Assembly (NCBI GenBank): GCA_964398775.1
Contig: CAYNND010000002.1
Location: 27,487 to 91,486 of the forward strand
DNA length: 64,000 nucleotides
Direction of reading: 5' to 3'
Source of the DNA: CAYNND01 sp964398775
GTDB taxonomy: Bacteria; Patescibacteriota; Minisyncoccia; Phycocordibacterales; UBA2100
Position numbers and translations under genes: made by a program. This document shows positions 35,809 through 44,731 of the stretch, piece after piece; the stretch's first letter is position 1; each line of letters begins with the position of its first letter. The notes beneath the pieces are model-generated. The model saw only the letters and a list, made by a program, of their open reading frames with translations, had not been told where the DNA came from and made no database searches.

Positions 35809-38800
35809 ATGTTCGCACACTTGCATACACATTCGCACTACTCCCTTCTTGAGGCACTCCCAAAATTGAGCGATCTTATCGACCGCGCAAAAGCAGAAGG
35901 TCAAACTGCGCTTGCTATCACTGACTTTGGAAACATGTACGGCGCGGTAGAGTTTTATAAGGAATGTAAAAAAGCAGGTATAAAACCAATCATCGGCTCA
36001 GAACTGTATCTTGCACCGCGTGGTCGAAAAGATATGGAACATGGTACTGACTCACCTGTGCAGCGCATTGTATTGCTCGCTGAGAATCTACAAGGATACA
36101 AGAATCTGGTGAAGCTTGTCTCGCGAGCGCACCTCGAAGGTTTCTTTATGAAGCCCCGCGTCGATTACGAGCTACTTGAGGAACTTCACGAAGGACTCAT
36201 TGCATGCATCCCAACACACGGTGGCGTCATCACACAATCAGGCCCTGACACAGAACGCATCACAAAACTAAAAAAGATATTTGGGACTGCGCTGTACTTT
36301 GAGTACGCATATCACCCAACAGTGCTTCATAACGAAGAAATTTTGCAACGAACCACCGAAGCAGGAACAAAACACGGAATCCCACTTTTTGCATCTCGCG
36401 AAGTATACTACCTTGACTCTGGTGATCGTGTCGCGCGCGAACTTTTGGTAAAAATACAAACAAACACAACCCTTACACAAGAGGATGAAGAAAGTGCGGA
36501 TGACTTTTCATTCCTCAGCACTGAACAAGCTGCAAAAGCATTCGCGTCTATGCCGCACCTCCTAGAGCAGACCGAAGCGATAGTGCAACGATGCACGGTA
36601 GATATTCCACTCGGCGCATGGGTCTTCCCTGCTTACCCACTCACCCCAGGAAAAACACACGATGAGATGCTCCGCGAAGAAGCATACAAGGGGTTTGCGC
36701 TCCGTGGTGTACCAGAAACACCAGAAACGAGAGAACGTCTCGACTACGAACTATCTGTTATTGCAAAAAAAGGTTACTCGCCATACTTTCTTGTGGTTGC
36801 CGACTTGATGCGGCACGCACGTGAGTCGCAAATCCTTACAAATACCCGAGGTTCAGCTGCTGGGTCACTGACGTCTTTCTTGATGGGTATTACAACGGTT
36901 AATCCACTCTTCTATAATCTCCCCTTTGAGCGATTTTTAAATCCAGACCGACCATCTGCACCTGATATCGATATGGATGTCGCCGATGATAAACGCGACC
37001 AATTTATTGAGTACGCACGGCAAAAATACGGTGATGACCACGTCGCGCAAATAGGAACATTTGGAACAATGATGGCGCGTGCTGCCGTGCGCGACGTCGC
37101 ACGCGCACTCGGACATTCGTATGCTGTGGGAGATAAAATTGCAAAAATCATTCCATTCGGAGCACAAGGTTTCCCGGTCACCATCGCTGGAGCACTCGAA
37201 AGTGAACCTGAACTAAAAGAACTGCAGAAAAAAGACCCCGTAGTGCGACAAGTGCTTGAGTATGCCCAGAAGATTGAAGGAAACGCCCGGCATGTTGGAG
37301 TGCATGCTGCAGGTGTGGTAATGGCACCAACCCCAACCACCGACTTCACTCCAATACAACTCGACCCGAAAGGAGGGAAAATTATCACTCAGTACGATAT
37401 GTATTCTGTGGAAGATGCGGGGTTGCTCAAATTCGACTTCTTGGGATTGAAAAACCTTGCAATTCTCGCTGACTCTATCAAACGCGTAAAGAAAATTCAG
37501 AACATTGATGTCGACGTGTACAACGTCCCCATGGACGACATGAAAACATTTACTATGCTCTCTGAAGGTCGCACTATGGGAGTGTTTCAATTTGCATCAT
37601 CGGGTATGACGCAGTACTTGAAAGAACTCCAGCCGACATCTGTCTTCGATTTGAACGCGATGGTGGCGCTCTATCGTCCAGGGCCGATGGAATTCATCCC
37701 TGAGTACATTGCACGTAAGCGTGATGCATCGAGAATTAAATATCTTGACCCGCGTATGGAAGCAATTCTGAACCGTAGTTACGGCATCATCACCTATCAA
37801 GACGATGTGCTCATGATTGCTATACAACTCGCTGGATATAGCTGGCTTGACGCTGATAAGTTCCGTAAAGCCATGGGTAAAAAGATCCCGGAAGAAATGG
37901 CAGCTCAGAAGGAAATATTCATGAAAGGTTGTGCTGAGCGCGGCATGAAACCCGATACCATTCAAAAACTCTGGGAACAGATTGAAACTTTTGCTGCGTA
38001 CGGCTTCAACAAAGCCCATGCTGCAAGTTATGGAAACCTTGCGTACAAGACTGCGTACATGAAAGCAAACTACCCACTTGAGTATATGTCAGCTCTGCTC
38101 ACTGCTGACTCTGGTGATGTTGAGAAAATTGCAGAAATTGTGAAGGAATGTGAAGCAATGAAGATCGCAGTACTCCCACCAGATGTCAACGAAAGTTATC
38201 CAGTATTTTCTGTGGTGACTTCGGCGGAGCGCACGATTCGTTTCGGACTCAACTCTATCAAAAACTTTGGAGAAGGAATCTCAGAGGCAATTGTCGAAGA
38301 AAGGAAGAATAATGGTCCATATACTGACCTTGCGGATTTTCTCACTCGTGTGCCAGACAAAAACTTAAACAAGCGTGGGCTTGATGCTCTCATCAAATCA
38401 GGCGCCCTCGATGCATTTGGAACTCGTGGCAAACTATTACACAACCTTGAAGAAATACTTTCTTTCAGAAAAGAAATCACAACTGATGCTGCTCAGGATT
38501 CTCTCTTTGGTTCAGGGCAATCATCAACACTTTCCCTTGCTGACGCGCCTGATGCGACGCTGTCTCAGAAATTAATCTGGGAAAAAGAACTGCTCGGACT
38601 CTATGTCTCTGGGCACCCACTTGATGCATTTCAAACACAACTCAAGGGAAAAGCTGACATACATGCATCAAAACACGAGCTCCATGCTGGTATTACCACT
38701 GTAGTTGCAGGACTTATAGATGAAGTGCGCACAGTGCTCACAAAGAAAGGAGATCGTATGGCGTTTGTGCGCATCAGTGACTATAGAGACACCATGGAAT

Positions 38801-38934
38801 GCGTCTGCTTCCCCGAAATCTTTATGAATAACCGTGCAGTACTGAACCCTGGCTCCTGTGCCCTATTCAAGGGTAAGATTTCAAACAGAAATGGAGAGAA
38901 GAGTATGGTTGTTGATGCGATTAAAGTTTTATAA
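35809..38934 (+). CDS. dnaE: DNA polymerase III alpha subunit
   Basis: The 1041-residue replicative polymerase. The PHP domain starts at once (MFAHLHTHSHYSLLEAL), followed by the palm with catalytic Asp residues in PDIDMDVADD (about 385-394). ALYRPGPMEFIPEY, the GFNKAHAASYGNLAYKTAYMK segment and helix-hairpin-helix/tail regions follow. A C-terminal OB-fold (TTVVAGLIDEVRTVLTKKGD) ends it. I chose ATG 35809 because the PHP motif normally begins within a few residues of the N-terminus. Length is slightly below E. coli DnaE. It is followed after 9 nt by an unknown gene. Confidence 0.96.
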   Translation: MFAHLHTHSHYSLLEALPKLSDLIDRAKAEGQTALAITDFGNMYGAVEFYKECKKAGIKPIIGSELYLAPRGRKDMEHGTDSPVQRIVLLAENLQGYKNLVKLVSRAHLEGFFMKPRVDYELLEELHEGLIACIPTHGGVITQSGPDTERITKLKKIFGTALYFEYAYHPTVLHNEEILQRTTEAGTKHGIPLFASREVYYLDSGDRVARELLVKIQTNTTLTQEDEESADDFSFLSTEQAAKAFASMPHLLEQTEAIVQRCTVDIPLGAWVFPAYPLTPGKTHDEMLREEAYKGFALRGVPETPETRERLDYELSVIAKKGYSPYFLVVADLMRHARESQILTNTRGSAAGSLTSFLMGITTVNPLFYNLPFERFLNPDRPSAPDIDMDVADDKRDQFIEYARQKYGDDHVAQIGTFGTMMARAAVRDVARALGHSYAVGDKIAKIIPFGAQGFPVTIAGALESEPELKELQKKDPVVRQVLEYAQKIEGNARHVGVHAAGVVMAPTPTTDFTPIQLDPKGGKIITQYDMYSVEDAGLLKFDFLGLKNLAILADSIKRVKKIQNIDVDVYNVPMDDMKTFTMLSEGRTMGVFQFASSGMTQYLKELQPTSVFDLNAMVALYRPGPMEFIPEYIARKRDASRIKYLDPRMEAILNRSYGIITYQDDVLMIAIQLAGYSWLDADKFRKAMGKKIPEEMAAQKEIFMKGCAERGMKPDTIQKLWEQIETFAAYGFNKAHAASYGNLAYKTAYMKANYPLEYMSALLTADSGDVEKIAEIVKECEAMKIAVLPPDVNESYPVFSVVTSAERTIRFGLNSIKNFGEGISEAIVEERKNNGPYTDLADFLTRVPDKNLNKRGLDALIKSGALDAFGTRGKLLHNLEEILSFRKEITTDAAQDSLFGSGQSSTLSLADAPDATLSQKLIWEKELLGLYVSGHPLDAFQTQLKGKADIHASKHELHAGITTVVAGLIDEVRTVLTKKGDRMAFVRISDYRDTMECVCFPEIFMNNRAVLNPGSCALFKGKISNRNGEKSMVVDAIKVL

Positions 38935-38943
38935 AGCCGCCAC

Positions 38944-39516
38944 ATGGATAAAAAAGACACCAAGGATGCCCTCACTGCGCGAGAACGATTTATCGAATAT
39001 GTACAGAGTAAAAAACCAGTAACAGTCATTCTAGAAAAAGGAAAACACGCAGGGAAACAGATGCATATAGTTACTGTCAAAAAGGGTCCGTACGCGCTTG
39101 AATATTGGGGAATTGTTGGTAGAAAGAAAATTGCGACAATGCTTACCGCTGCACCAATTGGTGGCATAGCACAAGTAACTAACTCAGTTGTTGCGCATAG
39201 TTTTTGGAGATGTGGGATCGCTCATCATGTATACTCTGAAATTAACAAGGACTTGAGTATTGTACATGCAGCACTTGAGCCAAACTGGAATGCAATGACT
39301 CCTGACGCTGTCCGCTTCTGGAAAGAACTAAGTGTCCATTCTCCTGAAATACAGGCACGACTTGAAACCGTACTTGCACAGATGGATTCTACAGGAGCCA
39401 CCGCTGCTCACGACGAAATGAAAATTGATGACATCGGTCAGTTTTGGAATGGCGATAGTATGAGTAAGAAAAAGCTTGAAGGTCTTGGCATTGACACTAC
39501 AAGCCAGAGTCGCTAG
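38944..39516 (+). CDS. Hypothetical protein downstream of dnaE
   Basis: A 190-residue soluble protein, MDKKDTKDALTARERFIEYV... No recognised motif. The middle (ALEYWGIVGRKKIATMLTAAPIGGIAQ) is moderately hydrophobic but not a clear membrane helix. Being 9 nt after dnaE it is probably co-transcribed with it. Its last codons contain the -35 and -10 of the thrS leader promoter. Confidence 0.7.
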   Translation: MDKKDTKDALTARERFIEYVQSKKPVTVILEKGKHAGKQMHIVTVKKGPYALEYWGIVGRKKIATMLTAAPIGGIAQVTNSVVAHSFWRCGIAHHVYSEINKDLSIVHAALEPNWNAMTPDAVRFWKELSVHSPEIQARLETVLAQMDSTGATAAHDEMKIDDIGQFWNGDSMSKKKLEGLGIDTTSQSR

Positions 39517-39519
39517 GAT
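39491..39519 (+). promoter_or_regulatory. Promoter of the thrS T-box leader
   Basis: Perfect TTGACA (39491-39496), 17-nt spacer, TAGGAT (39514-39519), located in the 3' end of the preceding gene. The predicted start lies at about 39524-39526, at the beginning of stem I. Confidence 0.6.
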
Positions 39520-39522
39520 GTA

Positions 39523-39684
39523 GGTGCAGAGATTGCTTCGGCTACCAACCGAAGGTGCATCGCATGGGAAACCCTAATCTGTAGTTAAAGAGTCTAAAGT
39601 ATACTTTAGAGAATCTAGGTGGAACCGCGACACAGATCGCCCTGGAAATCATTTCATTTTTGAAATGATTTCCAGGGCGTTTTT
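39523..39684 (+). promoter_or_regulatory. T-box riboswitch of thrS with a minimal stem I
   Basis: Senses uncharged tRNA-Thr and controls read-through into thrS. The T-box AGGTGGAACCGCG (39617-39629) is near consensus. Stem I is short: GGTGCA (39523-39528) pairs TGCATC (39556-39561), and CTTCGG (39536-39541) pairs CCGAAG (39549-39554). The terminal loop is CTACCAA, containing ACC (39544-39546), a Thr codon. A small GGG-AAA-CCC hairpin (39566-39574) follows, then a stem III-like palindrome (39593-39610). CTAGG (39615-39619) can pair CCTGG (39641-39645) as the antiterminator with TGGAACC in the bulge, competing with the terminator. The specifier in a terminal loop recalls the ultrashort stem I class described in Actinobacteria, but this one is transcriptional. 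Confidence 0.85.
39638..39684 (+). terminator. T-box regulated terminator before thrS
   Basis: Stem CGCCCTGGAAATCATTTCA (39638-39656) with its perfect complement ending at 39679, loop TTTT, then a T-run. Its 5' arm overlaps the 3' arm of the antiterminator. Confidence 0.9.
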
Positions 39685-39707
39685 CATTAGTAACATAATA
39701 CAATTCT

Positions 39708-41471
39708 ATGAGCTCGATTGAACACATTAGACACACACTTGCCCATCTCCTCAATGCTGCAGTGCAAGAGCTATACCCACATGCAAAACCAACGATTGGC
39801 CCTGCGATTGATACCGGTTTTTATTTCGATTTTGATTTTGCAGGAGGTCCAACACCTGGCGATGCAGATATAAAAGAAATCCAGAAAAAAATGTTGAAAA
39901 CACTCAACAAATGGAACGAGTGGAAACATGAAGTGAAAACACCAGCTGAGGCACGTGAGTTCTTTAAAGATAACCAGTATAAAATTGAACTCATCAACGA
40001 ACTTGAAGCAAAAGGTGAGACGATTACCTTCTACACCTGTGGCACGCTCACAGACCTCTGCCGTGGAGGCCATGCCGAGAATCCCCAAAAAGAAATCAAC
40101 ACAGACGCATTTAAATTGACAAACATCGCAGGTGCGTACTGGAGAGGAAGCGCGGAAAATACGATGCTGACACGCATCTACGGACTCGCGTTTGCAACCA
40201 AGGAAGAACTGGACAAATATCTCTGGCAAATCGAAGAAGCAAGGAAGCGCGACCATCGCATACTCGCAAAACAATTGAAGCTCTTTACGATTTCTGATCT
40301 TGTCGGCTCAGGCCTTCCCCTCTTCCAGAAAAATGGAAATACAATGCGAAGACTTCTGACTGATTACCTCTGGGAACTCCACAAGCCACGAGGGTACGAT
40401 TGGGTATGGACACCACACCTCGCAAAGGAAGCACTGTACGAAACATCAGGTCACGCAGGACAGTACATGGAAGACATGTTCTCAGTCTGGGGCGGTACAT
40501 CAAAGGAAAAGTTTTATGTAAAGCCGATGAACTGTCCGCACCACATGCAACTCTATGCGGACAACCAGTTCTCATACCGTGATATGCCAGTCAGGTACTT
40601 TGAGCCAGCGACAGTCTATCGTGATGAAAAAACAGGACAGCTCTCAGGTCTCACGCGCGTGCGCTCAATCACCCAAGACGATGGCCATATATACTGCCGC
40701 GTATCACAAATTGAACAAGAGGCAGGGACAATGGTAGATATCATCAAAGAATTCTTTAGCACCATGGGAATGCTTGAAGGGTATCGCGTACGTCTTTCAC
40801 TGCGTGACAATGACACAAGTAAATGGCTTGGTGAGGAATCAAACTGGGAAAAAGCACAGCAGGCACTCGTCAATGTCTGCAAACAAAAAGAGCTCCCCTA
40901 TTTTGAAGGACCAGGTGAAGCCGCGTTTTATGGACCGAAGCTCGACTTTATGTTCAAAGATGCAATCGGCCGCGAACACCAACTCTCGACAATTCAATGT
41001 GACTTCGTACAGCCAACACGTTTTGAACTTTCATTTGTAAACGAAGAAGGAAAGAAAGAAACACCAGTAGTCATTCACCGTGCAATCTCAGGTTCACTTG
41101 AGCGATTCATGGGTGTCGCGATTGAACATTTTGCTGGGGCGTTTCCATTGTGGCTTTCTCCCGAACAAGTGACTATTGTCCCAGTATCAGAAGAGCAACT
41201 CTCATATGCAGAGACCGTGTGCGCTACCCTTGTTGCACAAAATATCCGCGCATCAGTTTCAAAACCAAACGACACACTCGGAAAACGCATTCGAGAAGCT
41301 AAGGGTATGAAAGTTCCTTATATTCTTGTCGTTGGAGACACGGAGAAAAACTCTGAGAGTGTCTCTGTTGAAAGTCGTGACGCCGGTACAAAAGGTGTCG
41401 TAGAGACTCTCTCCCTATTTACTGCACGAGTGGTGAATGAGGTCCAGACTCGAGCACTCAAGACACAGTAA
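39708..41471 (+). CDS. thrS: Threonyl-tRNA synthetase lacking the TGS domain
   Basis: A 587-residue enzyme that charges tRNA-Thr. It starts directly at the editing domain (HTLAHLLNAAV; LCRGGHAEN with Cys and His for Ser-tRNA hydrolysis) and so lacks the N-terminal TGS domain of the usual ~640-residue form. The catalytic core has zinc ligands in NCPHHMQ, QDDGHIYC and VIHRAISGS, and motif 3 in SGSLERFMGVAIEHFAG. A C-terminal anticodon-binding domain is present. No Shine-Dalgarno sequence precedes ATG 39708. Expression is controlled by the T-box just upstream. Confidence 0.96.
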   Translation: MSSIEHIRHTLAHLLNAAVQELYPHAKPTIGPAIDTGFYFDFDFAGGPTPGDADIKEIQKKMLKTLNKWNEWKHEVKTPAEAREFFKDNQYKIELINELEAKGETITFYTCGTLTDLCRGGHAENPQKEINTDAFKLTNIAGAYWRGSAENTMLTRIYGLAFATKEELDKYLWQIEEARKRDHRILAKQLKLFTISDLVGSGLPLFQKNGNTMRRLLTDYLWELHKPRGYDWVWTPHLAKEALYETSGHAGQYMEDMFSVWGGTSKEKFYVKPMNCPHHMQLYADNQFSYRDMPVRYFEPATVYRDEKTGQLSGLTRVRSITQDDGHIYCRVSQIEQEAGTMVDIIKEFFSTMGMLEGYRVRLSLRDNDTSKWLGEESNWEKAQQALVNVCKQKELPYFEGPGEAAFYGPKLDFMFKDAIGREHQLSTIQCDFVQPTRFELSFVNEEGKKETPVVIHRAISGSLERFMGVAIEHFAGAFPLWLSPEQVTIVPVSEEQLSYAETVCATLVAQNIRASVSKPNDTLGKRIREAKGMKVPYILVVGDTEKNSESVSVESRDAGTKGVVETLSLFTARVVNEVQTRALKTQ

Positions 41472-41477
41472 GTCGTA

Positions 41478-42554
41478 CTATTTACGGGTAAGCACAAGCT
41501 TTGGTATGGGACCTGTGGTATCAAGCACGAGCTCATCTTGAGTTGCGGCTTGGATTGGTGGTTCTGTCTTTTTCGGTTGTTCCCTACTGCTTACTGGCGT
41601 CGCTTGTTGCGCGTGTGCCGCCTTCTGGACTTCATGAACGATTGTCTCGTGATGCATCTTTGGGGTAGGCGCTACATGGATTTCCTTCTGTGGGATTGGT
41701 GCTGCGGGTTGTGTTTGCGTATGGTCTATCACATCTTGATGCACTTGCACTACGGGCTGCTGTGGCGTGCTTGGCGCCGGGGCAGCTGTCACTGCACGGT
41801 ATTCACCACCTACAGGCAAATCATGCTGTGCATTGCGAGCTCTGATAAGTGCTCGGTGCGCATCAGAGAGTACTTGTACTTTTTGCCTCGTATGCGCCCC
41901 CTCTGAGCTGTTGTGAATAATCGGCTGATGTGCGGCTTGTGCTACGCGCTCGATTTGTTGACGAACTTCCATTGTTTCTGCTTGAGGCGGTGCAATTACC
42001 TGTCTCTGAGTCGCAACCTGCACTGATGCTTTTTGTGTAGGTTTTCGAAATATCATGCTTTGAATGTTTCGCGCCCTCTCAGCAAGCGAAGTTCCCTTTC
42101 TCTGCATTTGAACTCGTTGTTGTTTCACCGCAACTAGCGCTGCATCCCTATCGTGCTCAAGAACAGAAAGCGCTTCTCGTGTCGCAGAGTGCGCATGATG
42201 CAGCCCAGTTTTTGCAGCAGTTAAAAATGAATCAGCAGCCTTCTCGAGCGAGTCAACCACGTGTGTAGTCTCCACAAACGGTCTGTATTTCGGCGCAGAA
42301 ACAATAATCTGTGTTTTTTTATGTGGTGCAAAAAGTGTACGCAAAAAAGAAAAGATTCGCTTACCGAGAGTTGCTCTCCGCAGGTATAGCACCCAAGAAA
42401 TCAGCGCGCTCCAGAGTCCGAGCCCGAGCCAAAACGCTCCATTCCCCACTGGTCCAAAATCAAAACCCGCATATGCAGTATGGGCAGTGGAAACAAATAC
42501 CAGAATGACTCCGTACAGTGCTTGCATGCAGCCTAGTATAGCAAGTGTACCCAT
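41478..42554 (-). CDS. Membrane protein with long Ala/Gln/Pro-rich tail
   Basis: A 358-residue protein. Two hydrophobic helices lie near the N-terminus (about 5-28 and 40-57), with LRRATLGKR after the second suggesting a cytoplasmic tail. Residues about 100-160 look helical (KAADSFLTAAKTGLHHAHSATREAL), and the rest is a Gln/Ala/Pro-rich, probably disordered region. No family recognised. It is convergent with thrS (6-nt gap) and downstream of the surface-protein gene 42627-44573, but separated from it by a terminator. Confidence 0.75.
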   Translation of the reverse strand: MGTLAILGCMQALYGVILVFVSTAHTAYAGFDFGPVGNGAFWLGLGLWSALISWVLYLRRATLGKRIFSFLRTLFAPHKKTQIIVSAPKYRPFVETTHVVDSLEKAADSFLTAAKTGLHHAHSATREALSVLEHDRDAALVAVKQQRVQMQRKGTSLAERARNIQSMIFRKPTQKASVQVATQRQVIAPPQAETMEVRQQIERVAQAAHQPIIHNSSEGAHTRQKVQVLSDAHRALIRARNAQHDLPVGGEYRAVTAAPAPSTPQQPVVQVHQDVIDHTQTQPAAPIPQKEIHVAPTPKMHHETIVHEVQKAAHAQQATPVSSREQPKKTEPPIQAATQDELVLDTTGPIPKLVLTRK

Positions 42555-42575
42555 AACTCATCACTCTTATACACA

Positions 42576-42613
42576 AAACCCCGCGTTCACTCGAGTGAGT
42601 GAACGCGGGGTTT
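42576..42613 (-). terminator. Intrinsic terminator of the 42627-44573 gene
   Basis: A 17-bp perfect stem AAACCCCGCGTTCACTC (42576-42592) / 42597-42613 with loop GAGT; T-rich after the stem on the minus strand. Confidence 0.8.
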
Positions 42614-42626
42614 GTTTTGTACCTCT

Positions 42627-44573
42627 TTACGCGAATCGAATCTTTTTCTGCATCTGCGCAGCCGCATAGAATGATGTAACTGCGAATGCTGCAATGAAGA
42701 GCGGATAGAGATAATCAGCTGCCCCTGTGTATGGCACTCGGTTGAGTGGAACTCCACCACCTGAACCACCCGAACCGCCTCCATATGTTACTCCTCCGAA
42801 ACCGCCTCCAGTATTTCCTCCGCCATATCCTGAGACTACTGCTGTTGCCTGGCACGTGCGTGAGACACCATCATACCCGCGAACTGTCATGGTATATGTT
42901 GTTGTCTGAGCTGGGGTGATTGCGTATGTACCAGTTGGTCCCACATTGCCGATTCCTGCAATTGATGAGAAGAGTGCGTTCTGTGTGTACCATGCGAGTG
43001 TATATCCTCCCATACCGTCTGCCTGAACTGCCATGCCACAACTTGCAGCAGGCGCGTATCCACCACCACCTGAACCACCGCCCTGATTACCGTTTGCTGT
43101 AACTGTTGTTTGGCATGTTCGTGTGCCGCCATTACCATAGGCTGTAAGCGTGTAGGTACGAGTGCCTGTGATGTTGTTTACAACGTAGGAACCGTTTGCC
43201 TGCACTGAGCCCACACCGTTATCAATCGAGACTGAGTATGCATTTGATGTATTCCACACAAGGGTCGCACTACCGCCATATGAAGTCACCGTTGGATTCG
43301 CATACAAGCTACATGAAGGTGTGTCAATGACAGGATTTGACTGAATATACACTGTTCGCGTACAACTTGTTGATCCACCATTTCCGTACGCAGTCAACAC
43401 GTATGTGGTTGTCGTGTATGGATATACCACCTGACTACCTGATACATTGACTGAGCCGAGGTTAGTGATTGAAACTGACGTTGCATTTGCGGTACTCCAG
43501 TAGAGACTCACTCCTTGTCCTGATGTTACTGATGATTGAGAGATATCAAGTGAACATGTTGGTGGGTTCTGAGTCTGTGTTTGTGAGTAGACAGTGACTT
43601 GGCATGAGTTTGAGCCTCCTGTTCCTGAGACATTTACTGTGTATGTGCGTGTTCCGTAGATTGGTCCTACCACTTGTGAACCTGAGACTGGGACAGAACC
43701 GTAGTCAGAAAGGTATGCGCTTGTCGCGTTGTATCCAGTCCATGAGATTGTCGTACTGCCACCGTACGGTACCTGTGTTGATGAAGCGTACGCAGAACAT
43801 GTTGGTACTTGGGTCGGCTGAGTATCAACATACGCAGTTGCTTGGCATGTATTTGTTCCGCCAGCCCCAGAAACAGTCATCACGTATGTTCGCGTTGATG
43901 TAAGGTTTGTGAGCGCATAGCTCCCTGATGTCATTACTGTTCCGATACTTGTGATTGATGCTGATGTTGCATTTGTTGTTGACCATGAGAGTGTCGATGT
44001 GCCGTTGTAGCCGACTGTACTTGGTGAGACTGAGAGCGTACAGGTTGGTGCAGGTGTCACATAGTTTACACTCACTGTCGTTGAGCAAGTGTTTGTGCCA
44101 CCAGGACCAGAAACAGTCATAGTATATGTTCTCGTACTTGTCGGAGATACTGGATATGAACCTGAGAGTGCAGTAGCACCGATTGATGTTATATATGCAC
44201 TCGTTGCATTTGATGAAGTCCAGGAAATTGTCGAGCTACTTCCCGATGAGATTGTGGATGGAGATGCAGTGATTGAACAATATGGTGCATACACCGGAGG
44301 AGGTACTGGAGTCGTCGGAATAGTCGGGGTTCCGTCACCGTCGCCACCAGGACCAGGGCCGCCTGGGCTTCCATCACCATCGCCGTCGCCATCTCCGTCA
44401 CCATCACCGTCACCATCACCATCACCGTCTCCACAGCCATCAGCGTGGGCTACGCTAGCATCAAATGAAAGCGGAGCTTGTGATGAAAATGCAGGGATAA
44501 ATGAAGCGCACACAAAGAGAACTGCAGCGAGTGCGAGTGCTTTGCTTATGTGTATTACGATAGTTTTTTGCAT
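42627..44573 (-). CDS. Surface protein with Ig-like repeats, (Gly-Asp)n tract and VPYTG anchor signal
   Basis: A 648-residue protein. The signal peptide (cleavage near VAHADG) is followed by Cys and then about eleven Gly-Asp dipeptides, a Gly/Pro linker, and six or so Ig-like repeats of about 75-80 residues. Each repeat shows CSI/CTL-S-S-PS-T, a central W, NATSA and RTYTMTVSG-GGTNTC. The C-terminus is VPYTG, then a hydrophobic helix (YLYPLFIAAFAVTSFYAAA) and a basic end (QMQKKIRFA), the layout of a sortase-type sorting signal. No sortase is in the window. A stalk-like surface protein is inferred. Confidence 0.88.
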   Translation of the reverse strand: MQKTIVIHISKALALAAVLFVCASFIPAFSSQAPLSFDASVAHADGCGDGDGDGDGDGDGDGDGDGDGSPGGPGPGGDGDGTPTIPTTPVPPPVYAPYCSITASPSTISSGSSSTISWTSSNATSAYITSIGATALSGSYPVSPTSTRTYTMTVSGPGGTNTCSTTVSVNYVTPAPTCTLSVSPSTVGYNGTSTLSWSTTNATSASITSIGTVMTSGSYALTNLTSTRTYVMTVSGAGGTNTCQATAYVDTQPTQVPTCSAYASSTQVPYGGSTTISWTGYNATSAYLSDYGSVPVSGSQVVGPIYGTRTYTVNVSGTGGSNSCQVTVYSQTQTQNPPTCSLDISQSSVTSGQGVSLYWSTANATSVSITNLGSVNVSGSQVVYPYTTTTYVLTAYGNGGSTSCTRTVYIQSNPVIDTPSCSLYANPTVTSYGGSATLVWNTSNAYSVSIDNGVGSVQANGSYVVNNITGTRTYTLTAYGNGGTRTCQTTVTANGNQGGGSGGGGYAPAASCGMAVQADGMGGYTLAWYTQNALFSSIAGIGNVGPTGTYAITPAQTTTYTMTVRGYDGVSRTCQATAVVSGYGGGNTGGGFGGVTYGGGSGGSGGGVPLNRVPYTGAADYLYPLFIAAFAVTSFYAAAQMQKKIRFA

Positions 44574-44629
44574 ACGATGTTATATAAGTGATAGTAATGG
44601 TAATAATTGTAAGATTCCACTATACGAGT

Positions 44630-44659
44630 ATTCTATCATAAATAAATACAAATGTCAAG
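44630..44659 (-). promoter_or_regulatory. Promoter of the Ig-repeat surface protein gene
   Basis: Perfect TTGACA (44654-44659), 18-nt spacer, TAGAAT (44630-44635), giving a leader of roughly 50 nt. The context ACTTGACA is shared with promoters at 50186 and 63824. Confidence 0.6.
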
Positions 44660-44731
44660 TATCGTCCCCTAGATGCTCTCGGGGGTATAACTCCACGATA
44701 ACTGTTCTTTTTAGCCGTATTATATGCGTAT

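Noticed and set aside
37597..38019. 140-codon frame antisense to dnaE
   Set aside because: Shadow of the highly conserved dnaE frame.
39536..39554. Possible tRNA-like hairpin in the thrS leader
   Set aside because: There is no full cloverleaf; the hairpin is the distal part of the T-box stem I.
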